Of a DNA stretch of 64,000 bases, positions 30,355 to 38,553 are shown one piece after another (positions within the stretch are counted from its first letter, which is position 1; the number at the start of each line of letters is the position of its first letter). The notes beneath the pieces were generated by a model that did no database searches, was not told where the DNA came from, and saw only the letters and a program-made list of their open reading frames with translations. The stretch is from positions 248,001 to 312,000 of the forward strand of contig NZ_BEWP01000001.1 in the NCBI RefSeq assembly GCF_002723995.1. The letters are read 5' to 3'. Origin of the DNA: Gluconobacter kondonii (GTDB taxonomy: Bacteria; Pseudomonadota; Alphaproteobacteria; Acetobacterales; Acetobacteraceae). The translations under genes and the position numbers were made by a program.

Positions 30355-30369
30355 TCAGCAATGCTGACC
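30355..30369. promoter_or_regulatory. Palindrome upstream of gltDB
   Basis: GTCAGC-AAT-GCTGAC is a perfect 6-bp inverted repeat with a 3-base spacer, 66-80 bases before the gltD start. It is well placed for a dimeric regulator, but I cannot name one. Confidence 0.35.
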
Positions 30370-30444
30370 TTTCGTGCGAAATGACCCATCTTCTTGTCGT
30401 ATGAGCCATTTTTCACACAGATTTTTAGGCCCGAAACGGATCAA

Positions 30445-31404
30445 TCACTTTCGGAAGCGCCGCCAGCTCTCACAAACACTCCCCTTCAGATAGTCTGGAA
30501 CGATACTCCGCATCGCCGCAGGCCTGATCCCAAGCGCTTGAAGATCGACCGCTCCCTGCTGCACCACATTGTCCACGCCCATCATCGCAACCTGATCGCG
30601 CGTCAGCAGATGTCCCGGCAGCGCTTCAAGAACATCCGCCTCCAGTTTCGCCACCCATCCCGGCACAGACACCAGAATCCGATGACGCCCCGACGCCTCC
30701 AGAACGAACGCCATCAAGTCCTTCATACTCAGAACATCCGGCCCGCCTACTTCGACAGTCAGACCTTCATGGCCCGGTTCAGTCAGTGTGACGATCGCCC
30801 GCGCCACGTCGCCTACATAGACCGGCTGAAAAAGCGTCTTGGGCGCAAACACCGGCAGAACCGGCGAGAGCTTCGCAATCAGCGCGAACATGTTGAAGAA
30901 ACTGTCCTGCGGCCCGAAAATCACCGAAGGCCGCAACAGAACCGCCTCGGGAAAAACCTCCCGCACCACATGCTCGGCCGCCCCCTTGCTGCGCCCGTAA
31001 TTCCCCGGCGACGCCAGAGACGCGCCGATGGCAGACATATGCAGGTACTGCCCCACGCCCTCACGCCGTGCCACGAGCGCCGCCAGCCGCGCCCCTTCCA
31101 CATTGACCCGATGCATCGCCTGCACGTCCGGCGACATGATGGACACCAGATTGATGCCCACATCAGCCCCGGCAAACACACGCTCCAACGCAGCTGCGTC
31201 ATTTACGGATGCCTTGATGAACTCCACACGCCCGTCACCCGGAAACCGCGCCAGTCCCTGATCGTCCTCCGGGTTTCGGCTCCCCACCCGCACGACGTGC
31301 CCCAGGGCCACGAGCCGTCCGACAAGTTCGCGCCCGACAAAGCCTCCTCCTCCCAGAACCGCCACAACCCTTGGACTGCGGCCTGTTCCCTCTCCATTCG
31401 ACAT
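30445..31404 (-). CDS. NDUFA9-like NAD(P)-binding complex I assembly-type protein
   Basis: About 319 aa with a short-chain dehydrogenase/epimerase fold of the atypical type related to mitochondrial complex I subunit NDUFA9. The nucleotide loop is VVAVLGGGGFVGRELVGRL. The catalytic-region motif appears as YGRSKGAAEHVV, followed by LLRPSVIFGPQDSFFNMFA, a segment characteristic of this family. In alphaproteobacteria such proteins are often encoded apart from nuo genes; none are nearby here. I chose the ATG at 31404; ATGs at 31431 and 31437 are alternatives. It is divergent from the tRNA-Leu promoter. An enzymatic role as a sugar epimerase cannot be excluded. Confidence 0.82.
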   Translation of the reverse strand: MSNGEGTGRSPRVVAVLGGGGFVGRELVGRLVALGHVVRVGSRNPEDDQGLARFPGDGRVEFIKASVNDAAALERVFAGADVGINLVSIMSPDVQAMHRVNVEGARLAALVARREGVGQYLHMSAIGASLASPGNYGRSKGAAEHVVREVFPEAVLLRPSVIFGPQDSFFNMFALIAKLSPVLPVFAPKTLFQPVYVGDVARAIVTLTEPGHEGLTVEVGGPDVLSMKDLMAFVLEASGRHRILVSVPGWVAKLEADVLEALPGHLLTRDQVAMMGVDNVVQQGAVDLQALGIRPAAMRSIVPDYLKGSVCESWRRFRK

Positions 31405-31455
31405 CCCGTCCACGGAAAAATTTCTACGCATTTGCATTTTTCTTTCAGTTGGCTG

Positions 31456-31484
31456 TTGACGCCCCATACGTGGAGGGGTAAACG
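31456..31484 (+). promoter_or_regulatory. Sigma-70-type promoter for tRNA-Leu
   Basis: TTGACG (31456-31461) and TAAACG (31479-31484) are separated by exactly 17 bases and lie about 57 bases before the tRNA. The -35 match is strong and the -10 match is moderate. It may also drive the RNase D gene that follows the tRNA. Confidence 0.5.
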
Positions 31485-31540
31485 CCTCTTCACCGAGCCG
31501 GGATGCTTCAGGAAACTGAAAAAACTCCGGTGCTTTCTGA

Positions 31541-31627
31541 GCCCAGATGGCGGAATTGGTAGACGCGCAGGTTTCAGGTACCTGTGTCCGAAAGGACGTG
31601 GAAGTTCGAGTCTTCTTCTGGGCACCA
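31541..31627 (+). tRNA. tRNA-Leu (anticodon CAG)
   Basis: An 87-base class II tRNA with encoded CCA. The acceptor stem is GCCCAGA/TCTGGGC, with D stem GCG/CGC and anticodon stem CAGGT/ACCTG around loop TTCAGGT. The anticodon at loop positions 3-5 is CAG, which reads CUG. A long variable arm (GTCC/GGAC) and the T loop TTCGAGT support leucine. It is followed 62 bases later by the RNase D gene. Confidence 0.96.
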
Positions 31628-31689
31628 CAGACGATCAGGCGATAAATCGCCTCGATCCTCTGGTGATCAAAAAAATTTGGTGACGACAA

Positions 31690-32334
31690 ATGAGTTCGCA
31701 AGACGCCATCCATCTTCATGACGGCGATCTGCCGGATGACTTTGATCTTGGCCCTGTCGTTGCCATCGATACCGAGACCATGGGTCTCAATCCCCATCGT
31801 GACCGCCTCTGCCTCGTCCAGCTCTCAGCCGGCGATGGCGAAGCCCATCTTGTGCAGATCAAACCGGTCTCCATGGGCGGCCGGGGCTATGACTGCCCGA
31901 ACCTTAAAGCGCTCCTGACAGACGATTCCGTCACCAAGCTGATGCATTACGCACGCTTTGACGTCGCAGTCCTGCAGAACGCCTTCAATATTACGATCCC
32001 ATCTGTCATCTGCACCAAAATCGCCGCCCGGCTGGTCTATACCTTCACGGACCGTCACGGACTGGCCTATCTGTGCCGGGACCTCCTCGGCGTCGAAATC
32101 TCCAAACACCAGCAGAGCTCTGACTGGGGCGCCGAGACCCTCACCCCCGACCAGCTTCGCTATGCCGCATCGGACGTGCTGCATCTTCACGCATTGTGGG
32201 ATAAGCTCGAAGCCATGCTGATCCGTGAAAACCGCCGCGACCTCGCGCAATCCTGCTACGATTTCCTTCCGGCCCGCTGCCGCCTCGACCTGCTGGGCTA
32301 CGACGAGTCCGACATTTTCTCGCACCGCGCCTGA
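31690..32334 (+). CDS. rnd: Ribonuclease D-type 3'-5' exonuclease
   Basis: A 214-aa short RNase D-like protein consisting of the exonuclease domain only; the HRDC domains of E. coli RNase D are absent, as is common in alphaproteobacteria. All five DEDDy residues are visible: D27 and E29 (AIDTETMGL), D91 (YARFDVAVL), and Y158 and D162 (YAASDVLHL). It should trim RNA 3' ends, including tRNA precursors. It lies 62 bases after a tRNA-Leu gene on the same strand, with a small hairpin (AGGCGAT/ATCGCCT, 31637-31652) between them and no obvious terminator. kdsD follows 18 bases on. Confidence 0.92.
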   Translation: MSSQDAIHLHDGDLPDDFDLGPVVAIDTETMGLNPHRDRLCLVQLSAGDGEAHLVQIKPVSMGGRGYDCPNLKALLTDDSVTKLMHYARFDVAVLQNAFNITIPSVICTKIAARLVYTFTDRHGLAYLCRDLLGVEISKHQQSSDWGAETLTPDQLRYAASDVLHLHALWDKLEAMLIRENRRDLAQSCYDFLPARCRLDLLGYDESDIFSHRA

Positions 32335-32352
32335 ATTCCGGCTCGACTGATC

Positions 32353-33351
32353 ATGCACCGCCCGTCGCCCGGTTTTTCCCGCACCGCTCTGGAATCGGCC
32401 CTCCAAACCGTCTCCATCGAACGCAAAGGGCTGGAAGCGCTCGAACAGGCTCTCTCTGGCCCGCTCGGAATTGCGTTCAGCGAAGCCGTTGACCGCATCG
32501 CAGAAAGTCGCGCGCGTCTGATCGTGACCGGAATCGGGAAATCCGGCCATATTGCCCGCAAAATTCAGGCAACCCTCGCCTCTACCGGCACACCGTCGTT
32601 GTTTCTGCACCCCGCTGAAGCCGCACATGGCGATCTTGGGATGGTGGCGCCCGGCGATCTGATCCTCGCTTTCTCCAATTCGGGCGAAACCGCAGAACTT
32701 GCCGCGATTCTGGCCTATGCCGCGCGACAGAATCACTGCGTGATCGCCGTTACCGCCGTCGGCACCTCCGCCCTCGCCCGTGCCGCACAGATCCCACTGG
32801 TCCTGCCCACCAGCGCAGAAGCCTGCCCGATGGGCTTAGCGCCGACGACGAGCACTCTGCTGCAACTGGCTCTGGGCGACGCACTCGCCATTGCCTTGCT
32901 GGAAAAGCGCGGTTTCACCGCCCGCGATTTCGGCGCTTTTCACCCTGGCGGCCTTCTCGGCGCGCGCCTCCGCCCGATCAGCGACCTCATGCATACCGGC
33001 GACGCCCTGCCTCTCGGACAGGGCAGCCTCCCGCTCCGCTCCGTCATTCTCGAGATGACACGCAAGTCATTCGGGTGCATGGGTGTCATTGATGACAATG
33101 GTGAACTTCAGGGCCTCATCACAGACGCCGATCTGCGCCGCGCCCTCTCCGGCGACCTCGACGCGACCACGGCCGCGGACGTCATGAACCCCGCCCCCGT
33201 TACGGCAAGTGCCGACACGCTGGCACAGGACGTGCTGCATCTTATGAATCAGCGCGAACGCCCCATCACCAGCCTCTTCATCGTGGACACGGCACACCGC
33301 CCTGTGGGAATCGTCCATATTCACGACCTCCTGCGAAGCGGCCTGTCATGA
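32353..33351 (+). CDS. kdsD: Arabinose-5-phosphate isomerase
   Basis: Interconverts ribulose 5-phosphate and arabinose 5-phosphate, the first step to Kdo of the LPS inner core. The 332-aa length is normal. An N-terminal SIS domain (about residues 40-175) contains LIVTGIGKSGHIARKIQATL, FLHPAEAAHGDLGMV and LAFSNSGETAEL. Two CBS domains follow (about residues 205-330), with a GVIDDNGELQGLITDADLRR segment. Its stop overlaps the lptC start (ATGA), placing Kdo synthesis and LPS transport in one operon. Confidence 0.96.
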   Translation: MHRPSPGFSRTALESALQTVSIERKGLEALEQALSGPLGIAFSEAVDRIAESRARLIVTGIGKSGHIARKIQATLASTGTPSLFLHPAEAAHGDLGMVAPGDLILAFSNSGETAELAAILAYAARQNHCVIAVTAVGTSALARAAQIPLVLPTSAEACPMGLAPTTSTLLQLALGDALAIALLEKRGFTARDFGAFHPGGLLGARLRPISDLMHTGDALPLGQGSLPLRSVILEMTRKSFGCMGVIDDNGELQGLITDADLRRALSGDLDATTAADVMNPAPVTASADTLAQDVLHLMNQRERPITSLFIVDTAHRPVGIVHIHDLLRSGLS

Positions 33352-34124
33352 GCGACCCCACGCCCGATAATGGCGAGCACCGTATCCGCCGGGAAGATTT
33401 CGACCCCAACCGGACAGAGAGCCTCGCCCGGCTCGATAATCTGCGCCGCGCGGCCTTCCAGCGGATCCGCCAAGCTCCCAACGCTCAGGAACTCGCCCGA
33501 CGCCGCTCGCTTCTGGGATTCGCAAAATGGGCACTGCCGGGGCTGGCTCTCGTCCTCCTCAGTTCCATCGCGGCCTGGCCCGAGATTTCCCATCTCATGA
33601 ACCAGAACCGAGCAGCCCTGAAGGAAATGGCCCGACTGCGCGTAGAAAGCGGCAATATGGAACAGGCCACCTATCGCGGTCTCGACGCCCACGACCATCT
33701 TTACATGATTACAGCCCGCACCACCCACCAGCAGGGCCCGGATCGCGTGGACCTGGTCGATCCGGTTGCCGACATCCAGCTTTCGGGCAATTCCTGGGCA
33801 CATATCAAGGCTGATCGCGGCGTCTATATGCAGCACGAACAGACGCTCGATCTTGACGACAATGTCGTGCTCTACCGCGACGATGGTTTTCTCCTGAATG
33901 GCCCCTCGGCCGATCTGGACCTCAAGGCGGACGTCATCGCCTCGCGGGACTGGGTCCATGCGGAAGGTCCGTTCGGAACGCAGGATGCCCAAGGCTATTT
34001 TCTGGACCAGCATGCGGGTATCATGCAGTTTACGGGACCCGGACTGACGGTCCGCAACGATGACAACGGCCCTCCGAGTGCGGCGGCCCGCCTGCACCTG
34101 CAAGGACTGAAGACAGAGAAATGA
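33348..34124 (+). CDS. lptC: LPS export periplasmic bridge protein LptC
   Basis: A 258-aa protein with a cytoplasmic N-terminal extension of about 50 residues and one transmembrane helix (ALPGLALVLLSSIAAWPEIS, around residues 63-82). A periplasmic beta-jellyroll LptC domain follows. The latter part contains GVYMQHEQTLDLDDNVVLYR, a characteristic LptC/LptA-type repeat. LptC links the LptB2FG transporter to LptA. It overlaps kdsD and lptA by 4 bases on each side. The long cytoplasmic N-terminus is longer than in E. coli. Confidence 0.88.
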   Translation: MSDPTPDNGEHRIRREDFDPNRTESLARLDNLRRAAFQRIRQAPNAQELARRRSLLGFAKWALPGLALVLLSSIAAWPEISHLMNQNRAALKEMARLRVESGNMEQATYRGLDAHDHLYMITARTTHQQGPDRVDLVDPVADIQLSGNSWAHIKADRGVYMQHEQTLDLDDNVVLYRDDGFLLNGPSADLDLKADVIASRDWVHAEGPFGTQDAQGYFLDQHAGIMQFTGPGLTVRNDDNGPPSAAARLHLQGLKTEK

Positions 34125-35080
34125 CCCGCCGTTCCGCAGCCTTCCTTCCCTTCCTGATCGCCCTTCCTCTGGCTCTTCCTTCCGCTCCTGCCTATGCAGA
34201 CGGGCTGGACATGTCCCACGGGGAAGCCGTGCAGCTTTTCTGGAAAAAGGAAGAAGTCTACGACCGCAATGCTCAGACCGTGACACTCACGGGCGGAGCG
34301 CGGGCCGTGCGCGGGGATACGACCGTCGATGCGGATACGCTGATCGGATATCTGCGCAAGAAAGCGCCTGTTCCCGGACAGCCCGCTCCTGCGCCGACAC
34401 CGGCCGACGGCAAAAGCGCCAGCAGCAATGATCCGATGGGCGGTTCGCTGGAACTGTACCGGATCGAGGCGCGCGGCAATGTCCATATCTACAACCAGAC
34501 CGATCAGGGCTGGGGCGATCATGCGCTGTACGACATGGATCAGGGCGTCATGGTCATGACCGGCAAGCATCTGAAGCTGACGACGCCGCAGGACGTTCTG
34601 ACGTCCCGCGACGTCATGGAATATCACGCCAAGACGCGCATGTCGGTTGGCCGGGGCGATGCGACCGTCACAACCAATGACGGCAAGCAGGTCAAGGCAG
34701 ATGTGCTCGTCTCATTCAGCAAACCTAACGATGCGCCTGCTCCTGGGCAATCTGCAAAACCGGGACAGGCGGCCGCAGATTCGTCCAACCCGATGGGTGG
34801 CGGTTCCTCGAAGCTCGACCGGGCCTATGGCTGGGGGCATGTTGTTCTGCGGACACCGACCCAGACCGCTACGGGCGATCGTGGCGTCTATGTTTTCGAT
34901 ACCCAGATCGCCCGCCTGATCGGCCATGTGCATGTCACGCAGGGGCAGAACCAGAACAATGGCTCGCAGGCCATCGTGAACATGAAGACCGGCATCGCAA
35001 CCATGCTGCCGGGCACGGATTCCCCTATTCAGGGGCTCGTCGTGCCAAACGAGGCCAACAGCAGCCAGGCACCCAAGTGA
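34121..35080 (+). CDS. lptA: LPS transport periplasmic protein LptA with low-complexity inserts
   Basis: A 319-aa OstA-like protein with a signal peptide (cut after PAYA, about residue 26). The LptA fold is seen in VTLTGGARAVRGDTTVDADT, KTRMSVGRGDATVTTNDGKQ and DRGVYVFDTQIARLIGHVHV. It is longer than E. coli LptA (about 185 aa) because of two Pro/Gly/Ala-rich inserts, each ending in a PMGG motif (SNDPMGGS and SSNPMGGGSS). LptA forms the periplasmic bridge for LPS. It overlaps lptC by 4 bases and lptB by 4 bases through a GTGA. Confidence 0.88.
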   Translation: MTRRSAAFLPFLIALPLALPSAPAYADGLDMSHGEAVQLFWKKEEVYDRNAQTVTLTGGARAVRGDTTVDADTLIGYLRKKAPVPGQPAPAPTPADGKSASSNDPMGGSLELYRIEARGNVHIYNQTDQGWGDHALYDMDQGVMVMTGKHLKLTTPQDVLTSRDVMEYHAKTRMSVGRGDATVTTNDGKQVKADVLVSFSKPNDAPAPGQSAKPGQAAADSSNPMGGGSSKLDRAYGWGHVVLRTPTQTATGDRGVYVFDTQIARLIGHVHVTQGQNQNNGSQAIVNMKTGIATMLPGTDSPIQGLVVPNEANSSQAPK

Positions 35081-35832
35081 CAGACAGCCATATCCCCTCT
35101 CAGCCGCCCGCAACCGGTCTGGTCGCAAGCGGTATCGGCAAATCTTACAAGAAGCGCGCCGTCGTCAAAAACGTCTCGCTTCAGGTGCAGCGCGGCGAGG
35201 CAGTCGGCCTCCTCGGCCCAAACGGTGCAGGTAAAACGACCAGCTTTTACATGATCGTTGGTCTCGTTCAGCCCGATACCGGCACCATCACGCTGGATGG
35301 CGCCGACATCACGCAGCTTCCGATGTATCGCCGCGCGCGCCTCGGTGTTGGCTACCTGCCGCAGGAAGCCAGTATTTTCCGTGGCCTGAATGTCGAGCAA
35401 AACATCATGGCCGCCCTTGAGGTCGTCGAGCCCGATCCGGAAAAGCGGGACCTGATGCTCAATGGCCTTCTGGCGGAATTCGGCATCACCCATCTGCGCC
35501 GCTCTCCTTCGCTCGCCCTGTCCGGCGGTGAGCGTCGTCGTCTGGAAATTGCCCGTGCGCTGGCCAGTCAGCCGAACTACATCCTGCTCGACGAACCGCT
35601 CGCCGGCATTGATCCGATCGCCGTCGGAGAAATCCGCGATCTTGTTTCGCATCTGAAAGATCGTGGCATCGGCGTGCTGATTACGGACCATAACGTCCGC
35701 GAAACGCTCGAAGTCATCGACCGCGCCTATATCATGCACGGTGGACAGGTGCTGATGGAAGGTACGCCCGAAGCCATCGTTGCGAACGAAGATGTCCGCC
35801 GGGTCTATCTCGGAGAGAATTTCTCGCTGTAA
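35077..35832 (+). CDS. lptB: LPS export ABC transporter ATP-binding protein LptB
   Basis: A 251-aa ABC ATPase that powers LPS extraction. Walker A is GPNGAGKT (residues 47-54), the signature is LSGGERRRLEIARAL, and Walker B is ILLDEPLAGIDP, the usual LptB spelling. The switch histidine is in ITDHNVRETLEVIDRAY. The start is a GTG overlapping the lptA stop (GTGA). rpoN follows after 9 bases, as in many proteobacteria. Confidence 0.97.
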   Translation: MTDSHIPSQPPATGLVASGIGKSYKKRAVVKNVSLQVQRGEAVGLLGPNGAGKTTSFYMIVGLVQPDTGTITLDGADITQLPMYRRARLGVGYLPQEASIFRGLNVEQNIMAALEVVEPDPEKRDLMLNGLLAEFGITHLRRSPSLALSGGERRRLEIARALASQPNYILLDEPLAGIDPIAVGEIRDLVSHLKDRGIGVLITDHNVRETLEVIDRAYIMHGGQVLMEGTPEAIVANEDVRRVYLGENFSL

Positions 35833-35841
35833 CATGCCGGG

Positions 35842-37158
35842 ATGCTTGTCCCGGGTCTGATCCAGCGTCAGTCGCAGTCTCTCGTCATGACGCCCCAGCT
35901 GCGTCAGGCGATTGCCCTGCTGCAATACACGCAGATCGATCTCGCCCAGCATCTGCGACAGGTCTGCGAAACCAATCCGCTTCTCATTCTGGAGCCCGGC
36001 GACACAGCGCCCGAAGCTGCATCGTCTTCGGAAGAGTTTCACGACGACGACCCGGACCGCTTCACCACGACCTCTGATCGCCCGGAAGCCGCAGCCCCGC
36101 TTCCATCTGCCCGGGACGATCTGATCCTCCAGATTCGCCTCTTTTTTCGTGCGGACGAACAAGATGCGGCACTGCATCTTCTGGACAGTCTGGATGAAAG
36201 CGGCCGCCTTCCCGTTTCGGTAGCGGATCTTGCAGGCAACCTCCGTATGGAGGCGACAAAGCTCGAAGCGATCCGTCAGAGTCTCATGCATTTTGAACCT
36301 GTCGGGCTTTTCGCCAGATCGCTTGAAGAATGTCTGGCCGCGCAACTCCGCGTCCGCAATCGCCTTGATCCCGCGATGCAGGTTTTACTCGACAATCTGG
36401 ACCTCCTCGCACGGCGGGACTGGCGCAGGCTGCGCGAGAAATGCGCTCTTGAGCAGGACGATCTGCTGGAGATGCTCGCCGAGATTCAGGCGCTCGACCC
36501 GCGTCCCGGCCTGACTCTGCCGCCGCCTGAACCACCTATCGAACCCGATCTAATCGTCCGGCCCAACGGCGCTGGCTTCCGTCTGACCCTCAACACGCGC
36601 CTGCTGCCGAAACTCCGCTTTGATGACATGATGCGCGGACAGCTTGATGGGAGCACGGACGCTGGTAAGGCACTCCTTGCCTGTGCGGCAGAGGCCACGG
36701 CTCTGATCCGCGCGCTAGATAGCCGCAAGCAATCCCTGCTCACGGTTGGCCGCGCCATTGTGCAGCATCAGGCCGATTTCCTGCGCAATGGCCCGAGCGC
36801 TCTGCGCCCGCTGACCATGCACGACATCGCCGAGCGCACGGAACTGCACGAAAGCACCATCAGTCGCATCGTGAGCAGCAAATATATCGACACGCCACAG
36901 GGTACCGTCCCGCTCAAGCTGTTTTTCTCCACAGCCCTGACGTCCGAAGACGGCACGTCCCAGAGCGCTCACGCGATCCAGCATCGTCTTCAGGCGCTCG
37001 TCTCGGCGGAAGGGGACAATGTTCTGTCCGACGATGCCCTGACGACCCTTCTGCAAAAAGAAGGCTTCTCCATTCAACGCCGCACCGTTGCGAAATATCG
37101 TGAGGGGCTTGGCATTGCGAAGTCCAGCCAGCGCAAACGACTGCGGCGCACGTCCTGA
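35842..37158 (+). CDS. rpoN: RNA polymerase sigma-54 factor
   Basis: A 438-aa sigma-54 factor. The Gln/Leu-rich activator-interaction region begins at residue 7 (QRQSQSLVMTPQLRQAIALL). The core-binding and DNA-binding regions follow (HDIAERTELHESTISRIVSS), and the RpoN box is TVAKYREGLGIAKSSQRKR near the end. It is shorter than E. coli RpoN (477 aa), mainly in the acidic region II. It sits in the common position after lptB. The usual hpf and ptsN neighbours are absent here. Confidence 0.96.
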   Translation: MLVPGLIQRQSQSLVMTPQLRQAIALLQYTQIDLAQHLRQVCETNPLLILEPGDTAPEAASSSEEFHDDDPDRFTTTSDRPEAAAPLPSARDDLILQIRLFFRADEQDAALHLLDSLDESGRLPVSVADLAGNLRMEATKLEAIRQSLMHFEPVGLFARSLEECLAAQLRVRNRLDPAMQVLLDNLDLLARRDWRRLREKCALEQDDLLEMLAEIQALDPRPGLTLPPPEPPIEPDLIVRPNGAGFRLTLNTRLLPKLRFDDMMRGQLDGSTDAGKALLACAAEATALIRALDSRKQSLLTVGRAIVQHQADFLRNGPSALRPLTMHDIAERTELHESTISRIVSSKYIDTPQGTVPLKLFFSTALTSEDGTSQSAHAIQHRLQALVSAEGDNVLSDDALTTLLQKEGFSIQRRTVAKYREGLGIAKSSQRKRLRRTS

Positions 37159-37218
37159 CACTTCAAACAGAACTGCAAAGCTTTGACAGGCTGGCAGGAC
37201 TTCCCTTACGGAGCCTGA

Positions 37219-38553
37219 ATGTCTCGCGTTTCGCTGCCGCTCACTGAAATCCCCTGGAGACCTCCCGAACAGGCACTTTCTGCCATGAAGGCTGCCCCCT
37301 GGGCCGCGTTTCTCGATAGCGGAGGCCCGGACACTGACGAACGTGCTCGCTGGTCCTTTGTGTGTCTGTCTCCTGTTGAAACCCTCGACTGGCAGGGGGA
37401 AAGCCTACGTAGGAACGGTGTGTCTGTAGAGGGCGATGTCTGGGTGCATCTGCGCGATATGGCCGCTGCCGTCCCCCGTTACTCAAAAGCGGAGGGCATC
37501 ATTCCCTTTACGGGCGGGGTGATCGGGATGGTAAGCTACGAAGCAGGCATGGCGCTTGAAAACGTCCCGTCCCGTCATGTCTCTTCTGCGCCAAAACTGG
37601 TGGCGGCCTCCTTTACGGATGTATTGGCGTTCGACCGGCATGAAGAACGCTGCTGGTGGATCAGCCAGACTGGAAACCCGGTCCCTGATCTGACCCAACC
37701 CGTCGTCCGCTCCACAGCACCTTTCCTGCGCTTTGCACCTGAGCAGTCCCGAGATGTCTGGACAGACGCGGTTCGCAGCATCGTCGACTTCATTCGGGCC
37801 GGGGATATTTTTCAGGCCAATCTGACCATGCGTTGGGTTGCAGAATGTGCTGACGATTTCGATGAACTGGCTGCCTATCGGACGTTGGGGCAGACCTCGC
37901 CCGCCCCGTTCGGGGCCTATCTGAAAACACCAGATTTTTCGCTGCTCAGTGCTTCTGTGGAACGGTTCATTTCACTCTCGCGGGATGGGCTGATCGAGAC
38001 GCGTCCCATCAAAGGCACCATTGCCCTTGGGCACACTCTGGAAGACACAATCCGGAACAGCCGGACACTGGCTGCGGACGAAAAAGAGCTTGCCGAAAAC
38101 CTGATGATTACGGATCTGATGCGGAACGATATTGGTCGTGTCTCGCAGATCGGCTCCGTCCGTGTTCCGCAACTCTCGAAGGTTGAGCAGTTTCCCCACG
38201 TCCTGCATTTGGTCTCAGCTGTTCAGGGGCAACTCCGTCCCGAACTGGACGCCATTGATCTGCTTCAGGCCACGCTTCCGCCGGGTTCCGTTACGGGGGC
38301 ACCGAAAAAACGGGCCATGGAGATCATCGACCTGTTGGAAGCCTCGGCCCGTGGAGCCTATTGCGGCAGCCTGTTCCGGATCGGAAATGATGGTGCGATG
38401 GACAGTTCCGTCATCATCCGCAGTCTGGCGAGATCGGGCGATACCGTCTCCGTCGGCGCAGGGGGCGGCATTACCGTGCTGTCCGATCCGATCCGGGAAT
38501 ATGAGGAGATGCTTCTGAAAGTCGCCCCGATCCTGAAGGCGTTTGAAGCATGA
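37219..38553 (+). CDS. pabB: Aminodeoxychorismate synthase component I
   Basis: Aminates chorismate to 4-amino-4-deoxychorismate for folate synthesis. It is 444 aa with the anthranilate synthase I fold. The lysine of PIKGT (K265) marks PabB; TrpE has alanine there. Other conserved segments are ENLMITDLMRNDIGRVSQIG and LPPGSVTGAPKKRAMEII. GGAG lies 5 bases before the ATG. Its stop overlaps pabC by ATGA, so substrate and product enzymes are cotranslated. The glutaminase partner pabA is not nearby. Confidence 0.94.
   Translation: MSRVSLPLTEIPWRPPEQALSAMKAAPWAAFLDSGGPDTDERARWSFVCLSPVETLDWQGESLRRNGVSVEGDVWVHLRDMAAAVPRYSKAEGIIPFTGGVIGMVSYEAGMALENVPSRHVSSAPKLVAASFTDVLAFDRHEERCWWISQTGNPVPDLTQPVVRSTAPFLRFAPEQSRDVWTDAVRSIVDFIRAGDIFQANLTMRWVAECADDFDELAAYRTLGQTSPAPFGAYLKTPDFSLLSASVERFISLSRDGLIETRPIKGTIALGHTLEDTIRNSRTLAADEKELAENLMITDLMRNDIGRVSQIGSVRVPQLSKVEQFPHVLHLVSAVQGQLRPELDAIDLLQATLPPGSVTGAPKKRAMEIIDLLEASARGAYCGSLFRIGNDGAMDSSVIIRSLARSGDTVSVGAGGGITVLSDPIREYEEMLLKVAPILKAFEA

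Noticed and set aside
30340-30400. Possible sigma-54 promoter before gltD
   Set aside because: GG and GC elements are present but not at the required 10-base spacing.
31405-31797. N-terminal extension of the NDUFA9-like frame through the tRNA-Leu gene
   Set aside because: The extension translates the antisense of the tRNA and part of rnd and has no homology; starts at 31404-31437 are far better.
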